Shown here: positions 18,685 to 26,224 of the stretch, one piece after another
How the letters are laid out: each line of letters starts with the position of its first letter
How positions within the stretch are numbered: the first letter of the stretch is position 1
IMG/VR virus record: IMGVR_UViG_3300026533_000001
Location: 1 to 34,008 of that record
Length of the DNA: 34,008 bases
Reading direction: 5' to 3' (one strand)
DNA from: a virus
Program-made: the position numbers and the translations under genes
The notes under the pieces: generated by a model
Database searches by the model: none
What the model was told of the DNA's origin: nothing
What the model saw: only the letters and a program-made list of their open reading frames with translations

Positions 18685-18953
18685 TATTTTTCCTTTCTCA
18701 TGTTATTTAATATCTCGTGGATTATATATGCTTGACCATGTTGAAACATGATCTCGTTTGGTGTAGAGTTTGCTGCAGGTACATGGCCTATATATTTATT
18801 TACCATGTGTTCTAACAAGGCTTGACCATTATCAGTCTCAAATACCATGCGATACAGATCAGCGATCTCTTCTTGTTTTACATTTCTTTTCTTGAGTGCT
18901 GCATCATCTATCTGCAGTCTCTCATGTAGTGGTTTGTATTTTACTTTTTCCAT
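18684..18953 (-). CDS. Bbp19-like small phage head protein
   Basis: 89 aa. The core IADLYRMVFETDNGQALLEHMVNKYIG, then PNEIMFQHGQAYIIHEILNN, matches the pattern of the short Bbp19-type phage proteins found next to portal and scaffold genes (F-x-T-x-x-G-x-x-x-L, then a conserved G-x-x-x-x-x-x-I near the end). The role of this family is not established; gene position implies virion assembly. The gene is preceded by a hairpin after the portal gene and overlaps the scaffold start by one base. Confidence 0.55.
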   Translation of the reverse strand: MEKVKYKPLHERLQIDDAALKKRNVKQEEIADLYRMVFETDNGQALLEHMVNKYIGHVPAANSTPNEIMFQHGQAYIIHEILNNMRKEK

Positions 18954-18976
18954 TTGTTCTCCTTAACTGAACATGG

Positions 18977-19009
18977 TGCTCTCAAAGAGGTTAAGGCTCT
19001 AAGAGAGCA
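18977..19009 (-). terminator. Hairpin after portal gene
   Basis: A 7-bp perfect stem TGCTCTC/GAGAGCA encloses a 19-base loop that could pair further (AGAG/CTCT). It lies between the portal stop and the next gene and lacks a clear T-run, so it is a candidate processing site or weak attenuator. Confidence 0.35.
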
Positions 19010-19014
19010 TAACT

Positions 19015-20565
19015 TTACTGAGCAGGTGCTACATTTGGCTGACTTGCATCAGTCATGGCTTGCTGACCTGCTAGTGCTGCACCCTGCATACCTGCAACTG
19101 CTTTTTCTTCCTCAGCTTTGTTTCTCATCATAGATGCAGGAAGTCCTACTCTCTGTGACACAAAATGAGGGATCTCTTCTATCTTAACCTTAGCATATGT
19201 TATCTCTTGAGGCAGCCCCTCCGTATACATCATGAACTCCTGTAGACTCAGCAGCTCTTCAGCATCCTGAACTCTAGCAGCAGGAGATGTAAACTTGATC
19301 GTGATCTCTTTACCATTTATTCTCAGTGGTGGGATCTTTCCTGCTTCAGATAAAACATGAACTATTCTAGCAAGTAGTGGCTCAAGGAACTCCGCTTGAA
19401 GTCTACCATAAGCACCATGAGCTGTCTGTTTTCTGTCATTCTCTCTCACACTCATCTCATAAGCAGTGCGAACAGGAGTCTCTTCTATATTTCCAAAAGA
19501 CTGAGACTGCATAACATCTCTCACCTCACCTTGCATCTCTTTGATCTTCACATCTGTAACATTGAAGTTTGTGCCTATATCAAGAGGTCTTATAGATGGT
19601 GAGTCATTTCTATTTGACTCTACAGGTAAGATCCCAAAAGGCTCTATTCGGATGTTATCAAGAGAGAGTGCATCATCATCAGATACAGTGTAAACTCCTG
19701 CAGCATTTATACCTACAGATACATCTTCATAGTAGCTGATCTTGTTAAGCTTAAGGATCGTTCCTATGATGTTAAGAACTCTTCCATCACCAAAGGCCTG
19801 ACCTGCAAGAGTAGACTCTCTAAACACAACATAAGGTGAGCTTACTCTCTCTTTATCCATAAGTGTAACACCTGAAGATGGATAGAGTAGCACATGATTA
19901 TATGTTCTCGTTTTGACATTAAAAACAGTACCCTCTATGAGCTGTAAGAACTGCTCAGGGTTATCCTGTATAATCTTCTCTATGAGAGCAGTCAAGGTGG
20001 CATCAGGGTACATATCCATAATGCGATTAGCTTCGAGTTTAAATTTTCTCCATACTGTTCTGATCTTACCATCACTTGACCTTTCTGGTATTAGTTCCAT
20101 CATAGGAATAGCTCTAAAATTAAGAGATGAACTGATCCCATCTCCCTCCTCAATTATAAGTGCACCTGTAGAGATCCCAAGATCTTTAAAAGCTTCATGA
20201 GTAGCAGCTAAGAAGTTTGAGTGGTGTATATGATCAAACACTACATCAGTAATATCTTCAAGCTGTCTATTTATATCTTCATGCTGCTCTTTAGGTATTT
20301 CACTTCCTGCCTCAAGCATAGCCCATGTTTTCCAAGATGGTACGATCTGAGCTTGAGTTCTGTTTGCATACTTATTTAAAGCGATCTTTGCTGTATCATC
20401 GTACACTGTAGGAGTTCTATCAAGTGTGTTAGCCTGCCCCTCATATCCATCGACCTGAGAAGATGGCATAGCATATCTATAGCACTCTTTAAGATCCTCA
20501 AGGATCATGCTCTTCTCAGACTCAGCCTTTGAAAACCTTTTGTGATATGTTCTATAATCAGCCAT
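19015..20565 (-). CDS. Portal / head-tail connector protein (T7 gp8-like)
   Basis: 516 aa. Signature-type segments are YRTYHKRFSKAESEKSMI at the N-terminus, RTPTVYDDTAKIALNKYANR and TQAQIVPSWKTWA (residues about 50-85), then HSNFLAATHEAFKDLGISTG, all typical of head-tail connector proteins of T7-like phages. The dodecameric ring it forms is the DNA gateway and binds terminase. The gene overlaps its upstream neighbour's stop (ATGGCTGA). Start choice is not certain: GTG 20574 and ATG 20568 are alternatives in frame; ATG 20565 has the best distance from GGTG. Confidence 0.9.
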   Translation of the reverse strand: MADYRTYHKRFSKAESEKSMILEDLKECYRYAMPSSQVDGYEGQANTLDRTPTVYDDTAKIALNKYANRTQAQIVPSWKTWAMLEAGSEIPKEQHEDINRQLEDITDVVFDHIHHSNFLAATHEAFKDLGISTGALIIEEGDGISSSLNFRAIPMMELIPERSSDGKIRTVWRKFKLEANRIMDMYPDATLTALIEKIIQDNPEQFLQLIEGTVFNVKTRTYNHVLLYPSSGVTLMDKERVSSPYVVFRESTLAGQAFGDGRVLNIIGTILKLNKISYYEDVSVGINAAGVYTVSDDDALSLDNIRIEPFGILPVESNRNDSPSIRPLDIGTNFNVTDVKIKEMQGEVRDVMQSQSFGNIEETPVRTAYEMSVRENDRKQTAHGAYGRLQAEFLEPLLARIVHVLSEAGKIPPLRINGKEITIKFTSPAARVQDAEELLSLQEFMMYTEGLPQEITYAKVKIEEIPHFVSQRVGLPASMMRNKAEEEKAVAGMQGAALAGQQAMTDASQPNVAPAQ

Positions 20566-21031
20566 CATCTTCACCAGATACTACAACTTCATCAGCATCA
20601 CCAAACACTGCATCAAGGATCATCTCTTCAAGTTGTGGCCGCTTAATATTTGGATTTTTCTTAACACCATTGTTAGCAGCACTGTTTAAAAGCTCCTGCC
20701 ATTTAAGAGCTTTAAGATGAGCAGCAACTTCTTCACGAGTCATTGTCTCCTCTTCAAAAACATTCTCAGGCTCTTCTTCAAACATCTTCACCTGTGCAGG
20801 ATTTTCTCTCTGTTCTGCTTGAGCTGTTTTTGCATTATGATTAGGCTTAGGACTGTTATCTACAGGCTTATCCATCAGTGCATCAAGATCAGCTTTACCA
20901 AAAAGTTCACCCTCTGGAACACAATTACAAGTTAAATCATCTGTATTGTAAGTATTGTTTGGAGCAACACGAGTAGTTCCACCACATCCATCACACATTA
21001 TGTCTGATACTTTGCTTACTGTAAACTTCAT
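20558..21031 (-). CDS. Small protein with an N-terminal Zn-ribbon-like CxxC/CxC
   Basis: 157 aa. Residues 13-37 contain CDGCGG and, about 18 residues later, CNC, so four cysteines could bind one zinc ion. The middle is acidic and disordered (FEEEPENVFEEE), and the C-terminal 55 residues (MTREEVAAHLKALKWQELLN to LEEMILDAVFG) look like a small helical domain resembling the Rho-N/SAP-type or HeH fold (the pattern L-x-x-L-x-x-x-x-x-N-G-V-x-x-N). It lies directly upstream of the portal gene. Such proteins are found near portals in podoviruses, but their role is unknown. Confidence 0.5.
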   Translation of the reverse strand: MKFTVSKVSDIMCDGCGGTTRVAPNNTYNTDDLTCNCVPEGELFGKADLDALMDKPVDNSPKPNHNAKTAQAEQRENPAQVKMFEEEPENVFEEETMTREEVAAHLKALKWQELLNSAANNGVKKNPNIKRPQLEEMILDAVFGDADEVVVSGEDDG

Positions 21032-21032
21032 T

Positions 21033-21341
21033 TTACTCTCCTAGCTTTTGTTTTTGGTTTGTACCAAGTATGCCTGTATCACCACCAGACAATAGATTTC
21101 CACCACCCATAGATCGTTTTTTTCTAGCCTTAGCTTTTGTCTCAGTTCTCATCTCTTGAGCATTGTTGATCTCTTTTGTTTTGGCCTGTTCACGAGCTGC
21201 TTCAGCTTTCATCTTCTCTTGCTCTTTTCGCTGTCTATCGGCCTCATCTTTCGCCTCTTCACCTGCTTCATAAGTATTATATGCACTTGCACCTGCTGCT
21301 GCTGCACCCACTACTGCTGCTACTGCTGCTGTTATCCCCAT
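21033..21341 (-). CDS. Small virion-type protein with Ala-rich hydrophobic N-terminus
   Basis: 102 aa from ATG 21341, which has AAGGAG five bases ahead; a GTG at 21344 is in frame. The N-terminus (MGITAAVAAVVGAAAAGASA) is a possible membrane-interacting helix, followed by a long charged helix (EAGEEAKDEADRQRKEQEKM) and a C-terminal SMGGGNLLSGGDTGILGTN. The last part follows the R-x-S-T-x-L-x-G-x-x-G-x-L-G pattern seen in a class of small phage proteins encoded beside terminase and portal. Its role is not established; it is presumably part of the virion or of head assembly. Confidence 0.5.
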   Translation of the reverse strand: MGITAAVAAVVGAAAAGASAYNTYEAGEEAKDEADRQRKEQEKMKAEAAREQAKTKEINNAQEMRTETKAKARKKRSMGGGNLLSGGDTGILGTNQKQKLGE

Positions 21342-21344
21342 CAC

Positions 21345-21926
21345 CTACTCCTTAATATAATATTGTTTTGGAACTTCATTTAACAATGCCTTAGTATCAA
21401 AACCACTTCTGATCCCTACTATATCCATTATTAAATGCACCCTATCTTCATCACCATTTACTACAAAATGCGGTACAGTATTATTGATCTCTACTATCTC
21501 ACCTGCTGACATTCTACCCTCTTCACCATCTAATGTAAAGACACACTCACTGTTTGTTACTATAGGAATATGAACTCTATGAGCATACTTATATATCCCT
21601 GCTTCATCTATATGCTCCGCTATATCTTCACCTGCAAGTAAAGTAACGAGCATAAGAGATCTCAGTTCAACATGAGTATATCCATAGCCTATTCTTATTT
21701 TATCTATAGCATTTTCAACCTTTGGATAAAAAGTATTAAATACATTCAGATCACCAAAACCATCAACACCATCAAGGATATTATAGAGTCCTATGATGTT
21801 TCTAGTGTGCACCTGATTAGGCACTGACTCCCTGAGACTTCTCTTGCTAAAGTCCATATCAAGAGCTGCTGCAACAAGTCCTGAAAAATCTTCAACATAT
21901 CCATATCTTCTAAAATTGCTTGACAT
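21345..21926 (-). CDS. Aspartyl/asparaginyl beta-hydroxylase-like Fe/2-oxoglutarate oxygenase
   Basis: 193 aa. Residues about 104-170 have the cupin core of this family: EHIDEAG, then HRVHIPIVTNSECVFTLDGE, then GEIVEINNTVPHFVVNGDED, then RVHLIMDIV. Numbered from the alternate GTG start one codon earlier, H106-x-D108 and H154 are the likely iron ligands, and R163 (in DRVHL) the likely 2-oxoglutarate contact. Substrate is unknown; family members hydroxylate Asp/Asn side chains or related groups. It overlaps the acetyltransferase gene by 17 bases and shares a transcript with terminase and portal, suggesting that it modifies a late protein or helps in virion maturation. ATG 21926 is preferred over GTG 21929 because of its spacing to AAAAGG. 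Confidence 0.75.
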   Translation of the reverse strand: MSSNFRRYGYVEDFSGLVAAALDMDFSKRSLRESVPNQVHTRNIIGLYNILDGVDGFGDLNVFNTFYPKVENAIDKIRIGYGYTHVELRSLMLVTLLAGEDIAEHIDEAGIYKYAHRVHIPIVTNSECVFTLDGEEGRMSAGEIVEINNTVPHFVVNGDEDRVHLIMDIVGIRSGFDTKALLNEVPKQYYIKE

Positions 21927-22383
21927 CACTTAACCTTTTAGCAAGTAGTGTCTCTTTTGGAGCATAGCCAAGTCTCTCAAGAAAAGGAGCGAACTCATTT
22001 GTAAACTTTGCATGATGTGTGATCATATCAACACCAAGATCACCAAGTAGCTGCTCACTCTTACGAACTAGATTTACACCTATTCTACTCCCTCTTTTGT
22101 CACCTACAACATAAAACACATCTTCTATCGCATACAAAAAGTCTTTATAATGCAGGTTATTACTGATCACAAATGCACTGTAACCAACTATGATCCCATC
22201 TTCATCACGAGCTATTAACCACATAAACTTTCCTGCAGCATCCATCATTCTGTAAGCATCCCAATCAGGATTTAATCGCATATCTTTATCTGACTGTAAC
22301 TCAACTCTATGATCTTCCAAAATAGGTGTGACTTCTTCTATGAGGGCATCTGTGATCCTCTCAACTTTGTAGCTTATTTTCAT
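21910..22383 (-). CDS. GNAT-family N-acetyltransferase
   Basis: 157 aa. The GNAT fold is indicated by IARDEDGIIVGYSAFVISNN (strands 2-4, residues 57-76), DVFYVVGDKRGSRIGVNLVR (the acetyl-CoA pyrophosphate-binding R/Q-x-x-G-x-G/A region at residues about 88-107, here GDKRGSRIG), and FLERLGYAPKETLLAKRL at the C-terminus. Similar GNAT genes lie between the terminase and portal genes of many podoviruses, often without known target. It overlaps the following hydroxylase gene and the preceding small gene, which points to one translation unit. It likely acetylates a protein or small molecule. Confidence 0.75.
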   Translation of the reverse strand: MKISYKVERITDALIEEVTPILEDHRVELQSDKDMRLNPDWDAYRMMDAAGKFMWLIARDEDGIIVGYSAFVISNNLHYKDFLYAIEDVFYVVGDKRGSRIGVNLVRKSEQLLGDLGVDMITHHAKFTNEFAPFLERLGYAPKETLLAKRLSDVKQF

Positions 22384-22537
22384 ATTCCATTCCTGCTATG
22401 TATTCATTAAGTCGTTTTATCTCAGCCTGTGCTGCTTCATTCTTCTTATGCTCAGTAACAAATGCTATATACACCTGCTGCTTGCTCCATGAATTATAAA
22501 GAGTTCTCTCTTTTTTGTTCATCTTTAGATCACTCAT
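22361..22537 (-). CDS. Small coiled-coil protein between terminase and acetyltransferase
   Basis: 58 aa (MSDLKMNKKERTLYNSWSKQ then QVYIAFVTEHKKNEAAQAEI). Its ATG overlaps the TerL stop as ATGA and its TGA lies 20 bases inside the acetyltransferase gene, so it is part of the translationally coupled run. It looks like a single charged helix. The position after TerL is where T7-type phages carry small lysis or packaging accessory proteins, but there is no signal peptide or membrane segment, so it is not an Rz-type spanin. Function is not recognised. Confidence 0.65.
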   Translation of the reverse strand: MSDLKMNKKERTLYNSWSKQQVYIAFVTEHKKNEAAQAEIKRLNEYIAGMEYENKLQS

Positions 22538-23991
22538 CTCTTAAATGCCCTCCCTCCTGAAAATTTCTGGCCACTCTTTGCAAGTGCTCTGAACTTAGAG
22601 CTGCTGAGTAGTTCTTTACCACCACCCATTCCATTCACAAGGTACTCAAGAGCATTACACACATGAGAGTACTTACCTTTATCTGGCTTTTCAGCATACT
22701 TCTCTCCAGATACATTTACTCTTTTGAACTGATACCCACCATTTAATCCCTTTCGTAAGTTCTTACACCTTGATGAGATCATAAGTGCAGGCTGCCCATG
22801 TATGAGAGTGTTAAACATGGCCTTAACCGCTTCAACAACTATATCTGGTTTATTTGTAGGTACTAACTTGCAGTTGAGGCCTAGCTTGTTCCATACTTTG
22901 AGCTGAGTATGATCTGTAACTTGACCACGAGATCCTGCAGCTATATCTAACCAGATCATGTGCCTGTACTGTCCGTAATCTGCCTGCATCATACTCTTAA
23001 CATACTTTCCAAACTCCATAGCACCAACATCATCAGATACGATCTCATCAAACACCACGAGTCTACCCATAGCATCCACTTGACCAAATACTACTGCTGA
23101 AGTTCTACCATTCTCACCACCACAAATAAGAGCGATACTCACATCTGGAGGCCTGATCTCTTTCTCATCAATACAATGCACACGATCATTGTACTCAGGA
23201 TAAACAGGTTTACCTGTCTGAAGTGGTATGAACTTAACCTTAGCCATTACATCCACCCAATCTTGAGGCTTACCAAGCATATACTCACCATAGTATTCAT
23301 CAGGTAAGTTCTCAAGGTTTTCAGCATCTGGATTAATAGATCCATCATCTAGCATAGCAGGAGGCTGCAGGAAAAGTTTATGGTTAGATGGTATGTTTTC
23401 TAAGAAGAGTTTATATACCCAATGCTCTTGATCAAAAGCATTACTATCAGCCCAAGCACATGGATGAGTAGCCTTAACACCCATAGTTGGAGATGGATAA
23501 CGACCTAAACGAGATGTGACATTATACAGGGCGGCCTGTGGTAACTCTCGCAGCTCATTCAAGTAAGCATAAGTGATCTCAAGTGAAAGCAGTTTCTTCA
23601 TGTCCTGCGGCTTATCTAGTGCACGAAATAGGATCTCAGCATGGACTTTGTCCTCCTCATCTTCATAGACTGCTGAGAGGTTACTCCAATTCATAACAAG
23701 ATCATCACCAAACCACTCAACAAAACTCTTGATCGTAGTATCTTTAAGCTCAACTGTAGTGTTACGGATCACAACTGTGCGAGTTCTTTTCCATCCGTTC
23801 TTATCTGGCTCTTGCAGGTGGATGAGATAGTACCACTTCATGATGCTGCCAAGAGTTTTCCCTGATCCAATAGCACCGATGATGAGAGTTACAAATGTGA
23901 AGTCCTGTAAGAAGTTATTTACTGTAGGAGATGGATTATAGATCATATCATCTGGCTGCGGCTCATACATGGAGAACTCAGGTTTTGACAT
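22534..23991 (-). CDS. Terminase large subunit (packaging ATPase and nuclease)
   Basis: 485 aa. The Walker A motif is GAIGSGKT at residues 39-46. YAYLNE at 141-146 is the Walker B-like strand followed by the catalytic Glu. In the C-terminal nuclease, VVFDEI at 312-317 and WLDIAAGSRG (D349) give acidic residues expected of the RNase H-like fold; the first acidic residue is less clear, being within CGGENGR rather than a usual D-x-G. It starts as TAATG, overlapping the small-subunit stop. The protein cuts concatemeric or circular DNA and drives it into the prohead through the portal. Headful versus defined-end packaging cannot be told from the sequence. Confidence 0.92.
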   Translation of the reverse strand: MSKPEFSMYEPQPDDMIYNPSPTVNNFLQDFTFVTLIIGAIGSGKTLGSIMKWYYLIHLQEPDKNGWKRTRTVVIRNTTVELKDTTIKSFVEWFGDDLVMNWSNLSAVYEDEEDKVHAEILFRALDKPQDMKKLLSLEITYAYLNELRELPQAALYNVTSRLGRYPSPTMGVKATHPCAWADSNAFDQEHWVYKLFLENIPSNHKLFLQPPAMLDDGSINPDAENLENLPDEYYGEYMLGKPQDWVDVMAKVKFIPLQTGKPVYPEYNDRVHCIDEKEIRPPDVSIALICGGENGRTSAVVFGQVDAMGRLVVFDEIVSDDVGAMEFGKYVKSMMQADYGQYRHMIWLDIAAGSRGQVTDHTQLKVWNKLGLNCKLVPTNKPDIVVEAVKAMFNTLIHGQPALMISSRCKNLRKGLNGGYQFKRVNVSGEKYAEKPDKGKYSHVCNALEYLVNGMGGGKELLSSSKFRALAKSGQKFSGGRAFKR

Positions 23992-24458
23992 TAGACACTC
24001 GCATCTGTTCTCTGTTTTAAGTTCAAGATAAATTTACCTTTTACTTTGTGCTCAGTCTCAATCTTCTCAGCAGCATATAGTCCACCGATCTTGAGTATCT
24101 TATCTATAGCACTATTAGCTCCAGATGAGTCTTTCATCTCTTCCCAAGTATCATATTTATTAGATCTTCTCTGAGTACCCATACCAAACTCAGCTATATT
24201 CTTTAACCAATCTATCATCTCATCACGATCAATAGCACCACGAGCACGAGTCTCATCTCTGAGTTGTTCTATGTATTGTAGTACTTCTCTCTTATTTGCT
24301 ATTCGATGAGCTTTTGCTAGTAAACTCTTACGAGTGCAGGTCTGTAGGCCAAATGCTTTAGTATAAGCAGTAGGATTATCATAACCTTTTGCTAAATACT
24401 GAGCAAAGTTTTCCTGATTAACAGTGAGTCCTGTGATAACTGATTTAGTTGATTTCAT
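23991..24458 (-). CDS. Terminase small subunit
   Basis: 155 aa. The N-terminal region VNQENFAQYLAKGYDNPTAY, then KAFG and SLLAKAHRIANKREVLQYIE, is the usual helix-turn-helix module of TerS proteins (sequence pattern Q-x-x-F-x-x-x-x-x-x-G-x-N-x-x-x-A-Y). A central helix (DRDEMIDWLKNIAEF) and a short C-terminus would form the oligomerisation domain and contact the large subunit. The start is not certain: ATG 24458 is chosen, but TTG 24464 is in frame and neither has a good Shine-Dalgarno. Upstream are a hairpin terminator and an AT-rich gap, so the late operon probably begins here. Confidence 0.8.
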   Translation of the reverse strand: MKSTKSVITGLTVNQENFAQYLAKGYDNPTAYTKAFGLQTCTRKSLLAKAHRIANKREVLQYIEQLRDETRARGAIDRDEMIDWLKNIAEFGMGTQRRSNKYDTWEEMKDSSGANSAIDKILKIGGLYAAEKIETEHKVKGKFILNLKQRTDASV

Positions 24459-24509
24459 GCCCAAATGGTAACATAAAAATAATTAAAAGTAAAATGTAAG
24501 TAGTTTAAA

Positions 24510-24529
24510 GAGCCTTGAAGATAAGGCTC
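24510..24529 (-). terminator. Intrinsic terminator after the acidic-protein gene
   Basis: A perfect 7-bp stem GAGCCTT/AAGGCTC with a 6-base loop is followed on the minus strand by TTTAAACTACTTACATTTT. It lies 8 bases after the stop at 24538 and separates the holin-like/acidic operon from TerS. Confidence 0.7.
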
Positions 24530-24537
24530 AGTGGGGA

Positions 24538-24876
24538 TTAGTTAGTTCTAAAAGCTACAAGATCAGCAAGATCAATTTCATTACCATCATAGCTACTTAG
24601 TGAGTGGCCACGACCATCATATCTAGCATCTTTTTTCCATGACTCACTATCAAAGTAATTCTGGTATGCTTCATTTAACTCTGGTAAAATACACTCATCT
24701 ATGTAACTATCTAATGACTGATCCCATGCCTCATCTGCCTCTTCTTCAGTACCTATAGCATACTCACCATTCTCAGTATTTATAACTGTTAAACCATAGT
24801 GCTCATAACTCTCAACTGTAAATCTTCCTAGTTCTTCTATAATTTCTTTAGCCTGTGTGTATGTAAAATCTTCCAT
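24538..24876 (-). CDS. Very acidic small protein of unknown function
   Basis: 112 aa with about 28 Asp/Glu and only 7 Lys/Arg. The charged core contains GTEEEADEAWDQSLDSYIDE, then DARYDGRGHSLSSYDGNE near the C-terminus. The latter motif, with Gly-Arg-Gly-His-Ser-Leu, is one I recall in many phage hypothetical proteins, without a known role. The acidity could fit a DNA mimic such as an antirestriction or anti-CRISPR protein, but many acidic phage proteins are not mimics. It follows the holin-like gene by 4 bases and ends at a terminator, so the two form a short operon under operator-bearing promoter A. I would not name it beyond that. Confidence 0.6.
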   Translation of the reverse strand: MEDFTYTQAKEIIEELGRFTVESYEHYGLTVINTENGEYAIGTEEEADEAWDQSLDSYIDECILPELNEAYQNYFDSESWKKDARYDGRGHSLSSYDGNEIDLADLVAFRTN

Positions 24877-24880
24877 AATA

Positions 24881-25051
24881 TTATCCTTTGATTACTTTTC
24901 TAATTCTTGCAGCTTCAGCTCTATTATGAGCATCAACTGAAACTATAAACCCTGATAGAGCACCTAAAGCAAGTGGTAAAAAACCATAAGCTAAAAACAA
25001 AACAAAAAACACTATCGAAACGATGAAGCTAATAAGTTCTAAAGTTTTCAT
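24881..25051 (-). CDS. Small two-helix membrane protein, holin-like
   Basis: 56 aa. ATG 25051 follows AAGGAGTAAGAG. Residues 6-22 (LISFIVSIVFFVLFLAY) and 24-39 (FLPLALGALSGFIVSV) are two hydrophobic segments separated by a short Gly turn; the last 17 residues are charged and basic (DAHNRAEAARIRKVIKG). This resembles class II or pinholin-sized holins, and the gene leads an operon ahead of the packaging genes, where T7 has its holin (17.5). However, it is driven by the shared operator-bearing promoter A, not placed in the late block, and no endolysin is adjacent. A small membrane protein with another role in the lysogen is possible. Confidence 0.6.
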   Translation of the reverse strand: MKTLELISFIVSIVFFVLFLAYGFLPLALGALSGFIVSVDAHNRAEAARIRKVIKG

Positions 25052-25079
25052 CTCTTACTCCTTAATTTATTTATACTGA

Positions 25080-25155
25080 AGTATATCTAATTGTCTGACA
25101 ACAAGTCAAGCTTTTTGTGTAGAAGTTGTGTAAGTTGTGTGTAAGTAGTGTGTAT
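25080..25155 (-). promoter_or_regulatory. Promoter/operator module A
   Basis: Reading the minus strand: boxes of the TTACACAACT type (25155-25115), then -35 TTGACT (25109-25104), an 18-bp spacer holding the perfect palindrome TTGTCAGACAA (25101-25091), and -10 TATACT (25085-25080). Transcription would start near 25073, before the holin-like gene. The -35 and box array overlap the last codons and stop of the upstream gene. Two other copies occur at 27373-27437 and 29592-29655. Confidence 0.75.
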
Positions 25156-26035
25156 ATATAGGCTTATAGAGATAGATCATACTCTTTAAGAGCTGCAGCA
25201 TCTTATCAACTGAGATACTTTTATAGATGATATTATTTTTAGATCTTAGTTCTTGCTGCTGCACCTGTAGTTCCAAGAGCATACCCCTTAGTGCATTAGT
25301 TTCCTCACCATCTTTAGCATTAAAATATGATCTGTATTTATCCATGATATTGATTTTTAGTAGGTATTTCCTGATCGTTTTTCTATCCATCTTTAAGCTT
25401 TTAGCTAATGAGCTTATACTCTCACCTGTACTGAATAGTTTTATGTGTCTACTGAACTGATCAAACTTAGATCGTGATCTCTTATAGCTTTGATGCTTTG
25501 CATTTTCTGCTCTGTTCATATCAGTAAGCTTCACTCTTCCTGCAGTACCACCATCATCATAGTATCTCTGTATGGCCTTAGCTTTGTATTGTACTTTTTT
25601 CCACTCTTTAGTGAACTGTGCACCATATTGTATTAGATCATCATACATATCTTCTATGCCTTGAGCATATAGCTTATGAGAGTAGATCCTAAGCTCATCA
25701 AAGATCACATCTTTATTTTCCATGCTGAGGCCTATATGCTTACTAATTTTCTTGTTTCTTCTTTTAAGATCATCAAAATCACATAACTTATAACTCACAC
25801 CTGTTGTCTCGTGGTGAGAGTGATAAACTATCTTCATTAACTGAGAGTTCATATTTATTGTAAGAGAGTTTGCTATGTCTCGCAGGTACTCTTTTCCTGC
25901 TGCAGTAGTAAAGAAACCATCTATGTTAAATCGCATAATATTAGTTTCTCTGAAGTTGTTATTTGATGGTGGTGGTACATCTTCAAAAACAGAAGTGTCT
26001 ATTTTATCATGATAGTATATTTCTATATATGCCAA
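25106..26035 (-). CDS. Helix-turn-helix protein, possible regulator or replication initiator (TTG start)
   Basis: 309 aa from TTG 26035, which has AAAGGAA about 8 bases ahead; the next ATG would drop over 30 residues. Residues about 205-228 (GESISSLAKSLKMDRKTIRK) are a resolvase/Hin-type helix-turn-helix. The N-terminal 140 residues (MRFNIDGFFTTAAGKEYLRD, IVYHSHHETTGVSYKLCDFD) match no family I recognise. The C-terminus (YTHYLHTTYTTSTQKA) is encoded by the box array of promoter module A, so gene end and operator overlap. It sits between two copies of TACACA-type boxes and an inverted repeat near its own start (26048-26065), so it may bind these boxes as a plasmid-type initiator or repressor. 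That is inference. Confidence 0.55.
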   Translation of the reverse strand: MAYIEIYYHDKIDTSVFEDVPPPSNNNFRETNIMRFNIDGFFTTAAGKEYLRDIANSLTINMNSQLMKIVYHSHHETTGVSYKLCDFDDLKRRNKKISKHIGLSMENKDVIFDELRIYSHKLYAQGIEDMYDDLIQYGAQFTKEWKKVQYKAKAIQRYYDDGGTAGRVKLTDMNRAENAKHQSYKRSRSKFDQFSRHIKLFSTGESISSLAKSLKMDRKTIRKYLLKINIMDKYRSYFNAKDGEETNALRGMLLELQVQQQELRSKNNIIYKSISVDKMLQLLKSMIYLYKPIYTHYLHTTYTTSTQKA

Positions 26036-26224
26036 ATTTGTAGTTCCTTTTGTGTATTCACAAAAAGAGAGAAGAAGAGGTTAAGTAACTTATAAGTGCA
26101 TTTCAAGTAAAATACACACAAGTTACACAACATAGCTTGAGACTATTTGTGTGAGGTCTTAGTCGCTTGCAGGCACTAAGACATTGAATTAGGTAACTTT
26201 ATCTAATTTTAACTTAAAATAAAA
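26036..26224. promoter_or_regulatory. Intergenic region with inverted repeat, box array and hairpin
   Basis: No gene seen. It holds an inverted repeat TTTTGTG-TATT-CACAAAA at 26048-26065, just ahead of the Shine-Dalgarno of the TTG-start gene; a TACACACAAGTTACACAAC segment on the plus strand at 26113-26131, which is an inverted, near-identical copy of the box array in modules A and B; and a hairpin at 26156-26182. The layout suggests autoregulation of the helix-turn-helix protein. Confidence 0.5.
26156..26182. terminator. Hairpin, possible terminator after the AcrVA2-like gene
   Basis: A perfect 8-bp stem GTCTTAGT/ACTAAGAC encloses CGCTTGCAGGC, which can pair partly. It lies 43 bases after the stop at 26225. 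There is no T-run on either strand, so termination strength is uncertain. A second stem AATTAG/CTAATT lies at about 26188-26209. Confidence 0.4.

Noticed and set aside
24881-25051. Firm holin annotation
   Set aside because: Topology fits, but early-type control and lack of a neighbouring endolysin leave other membrane roles open.
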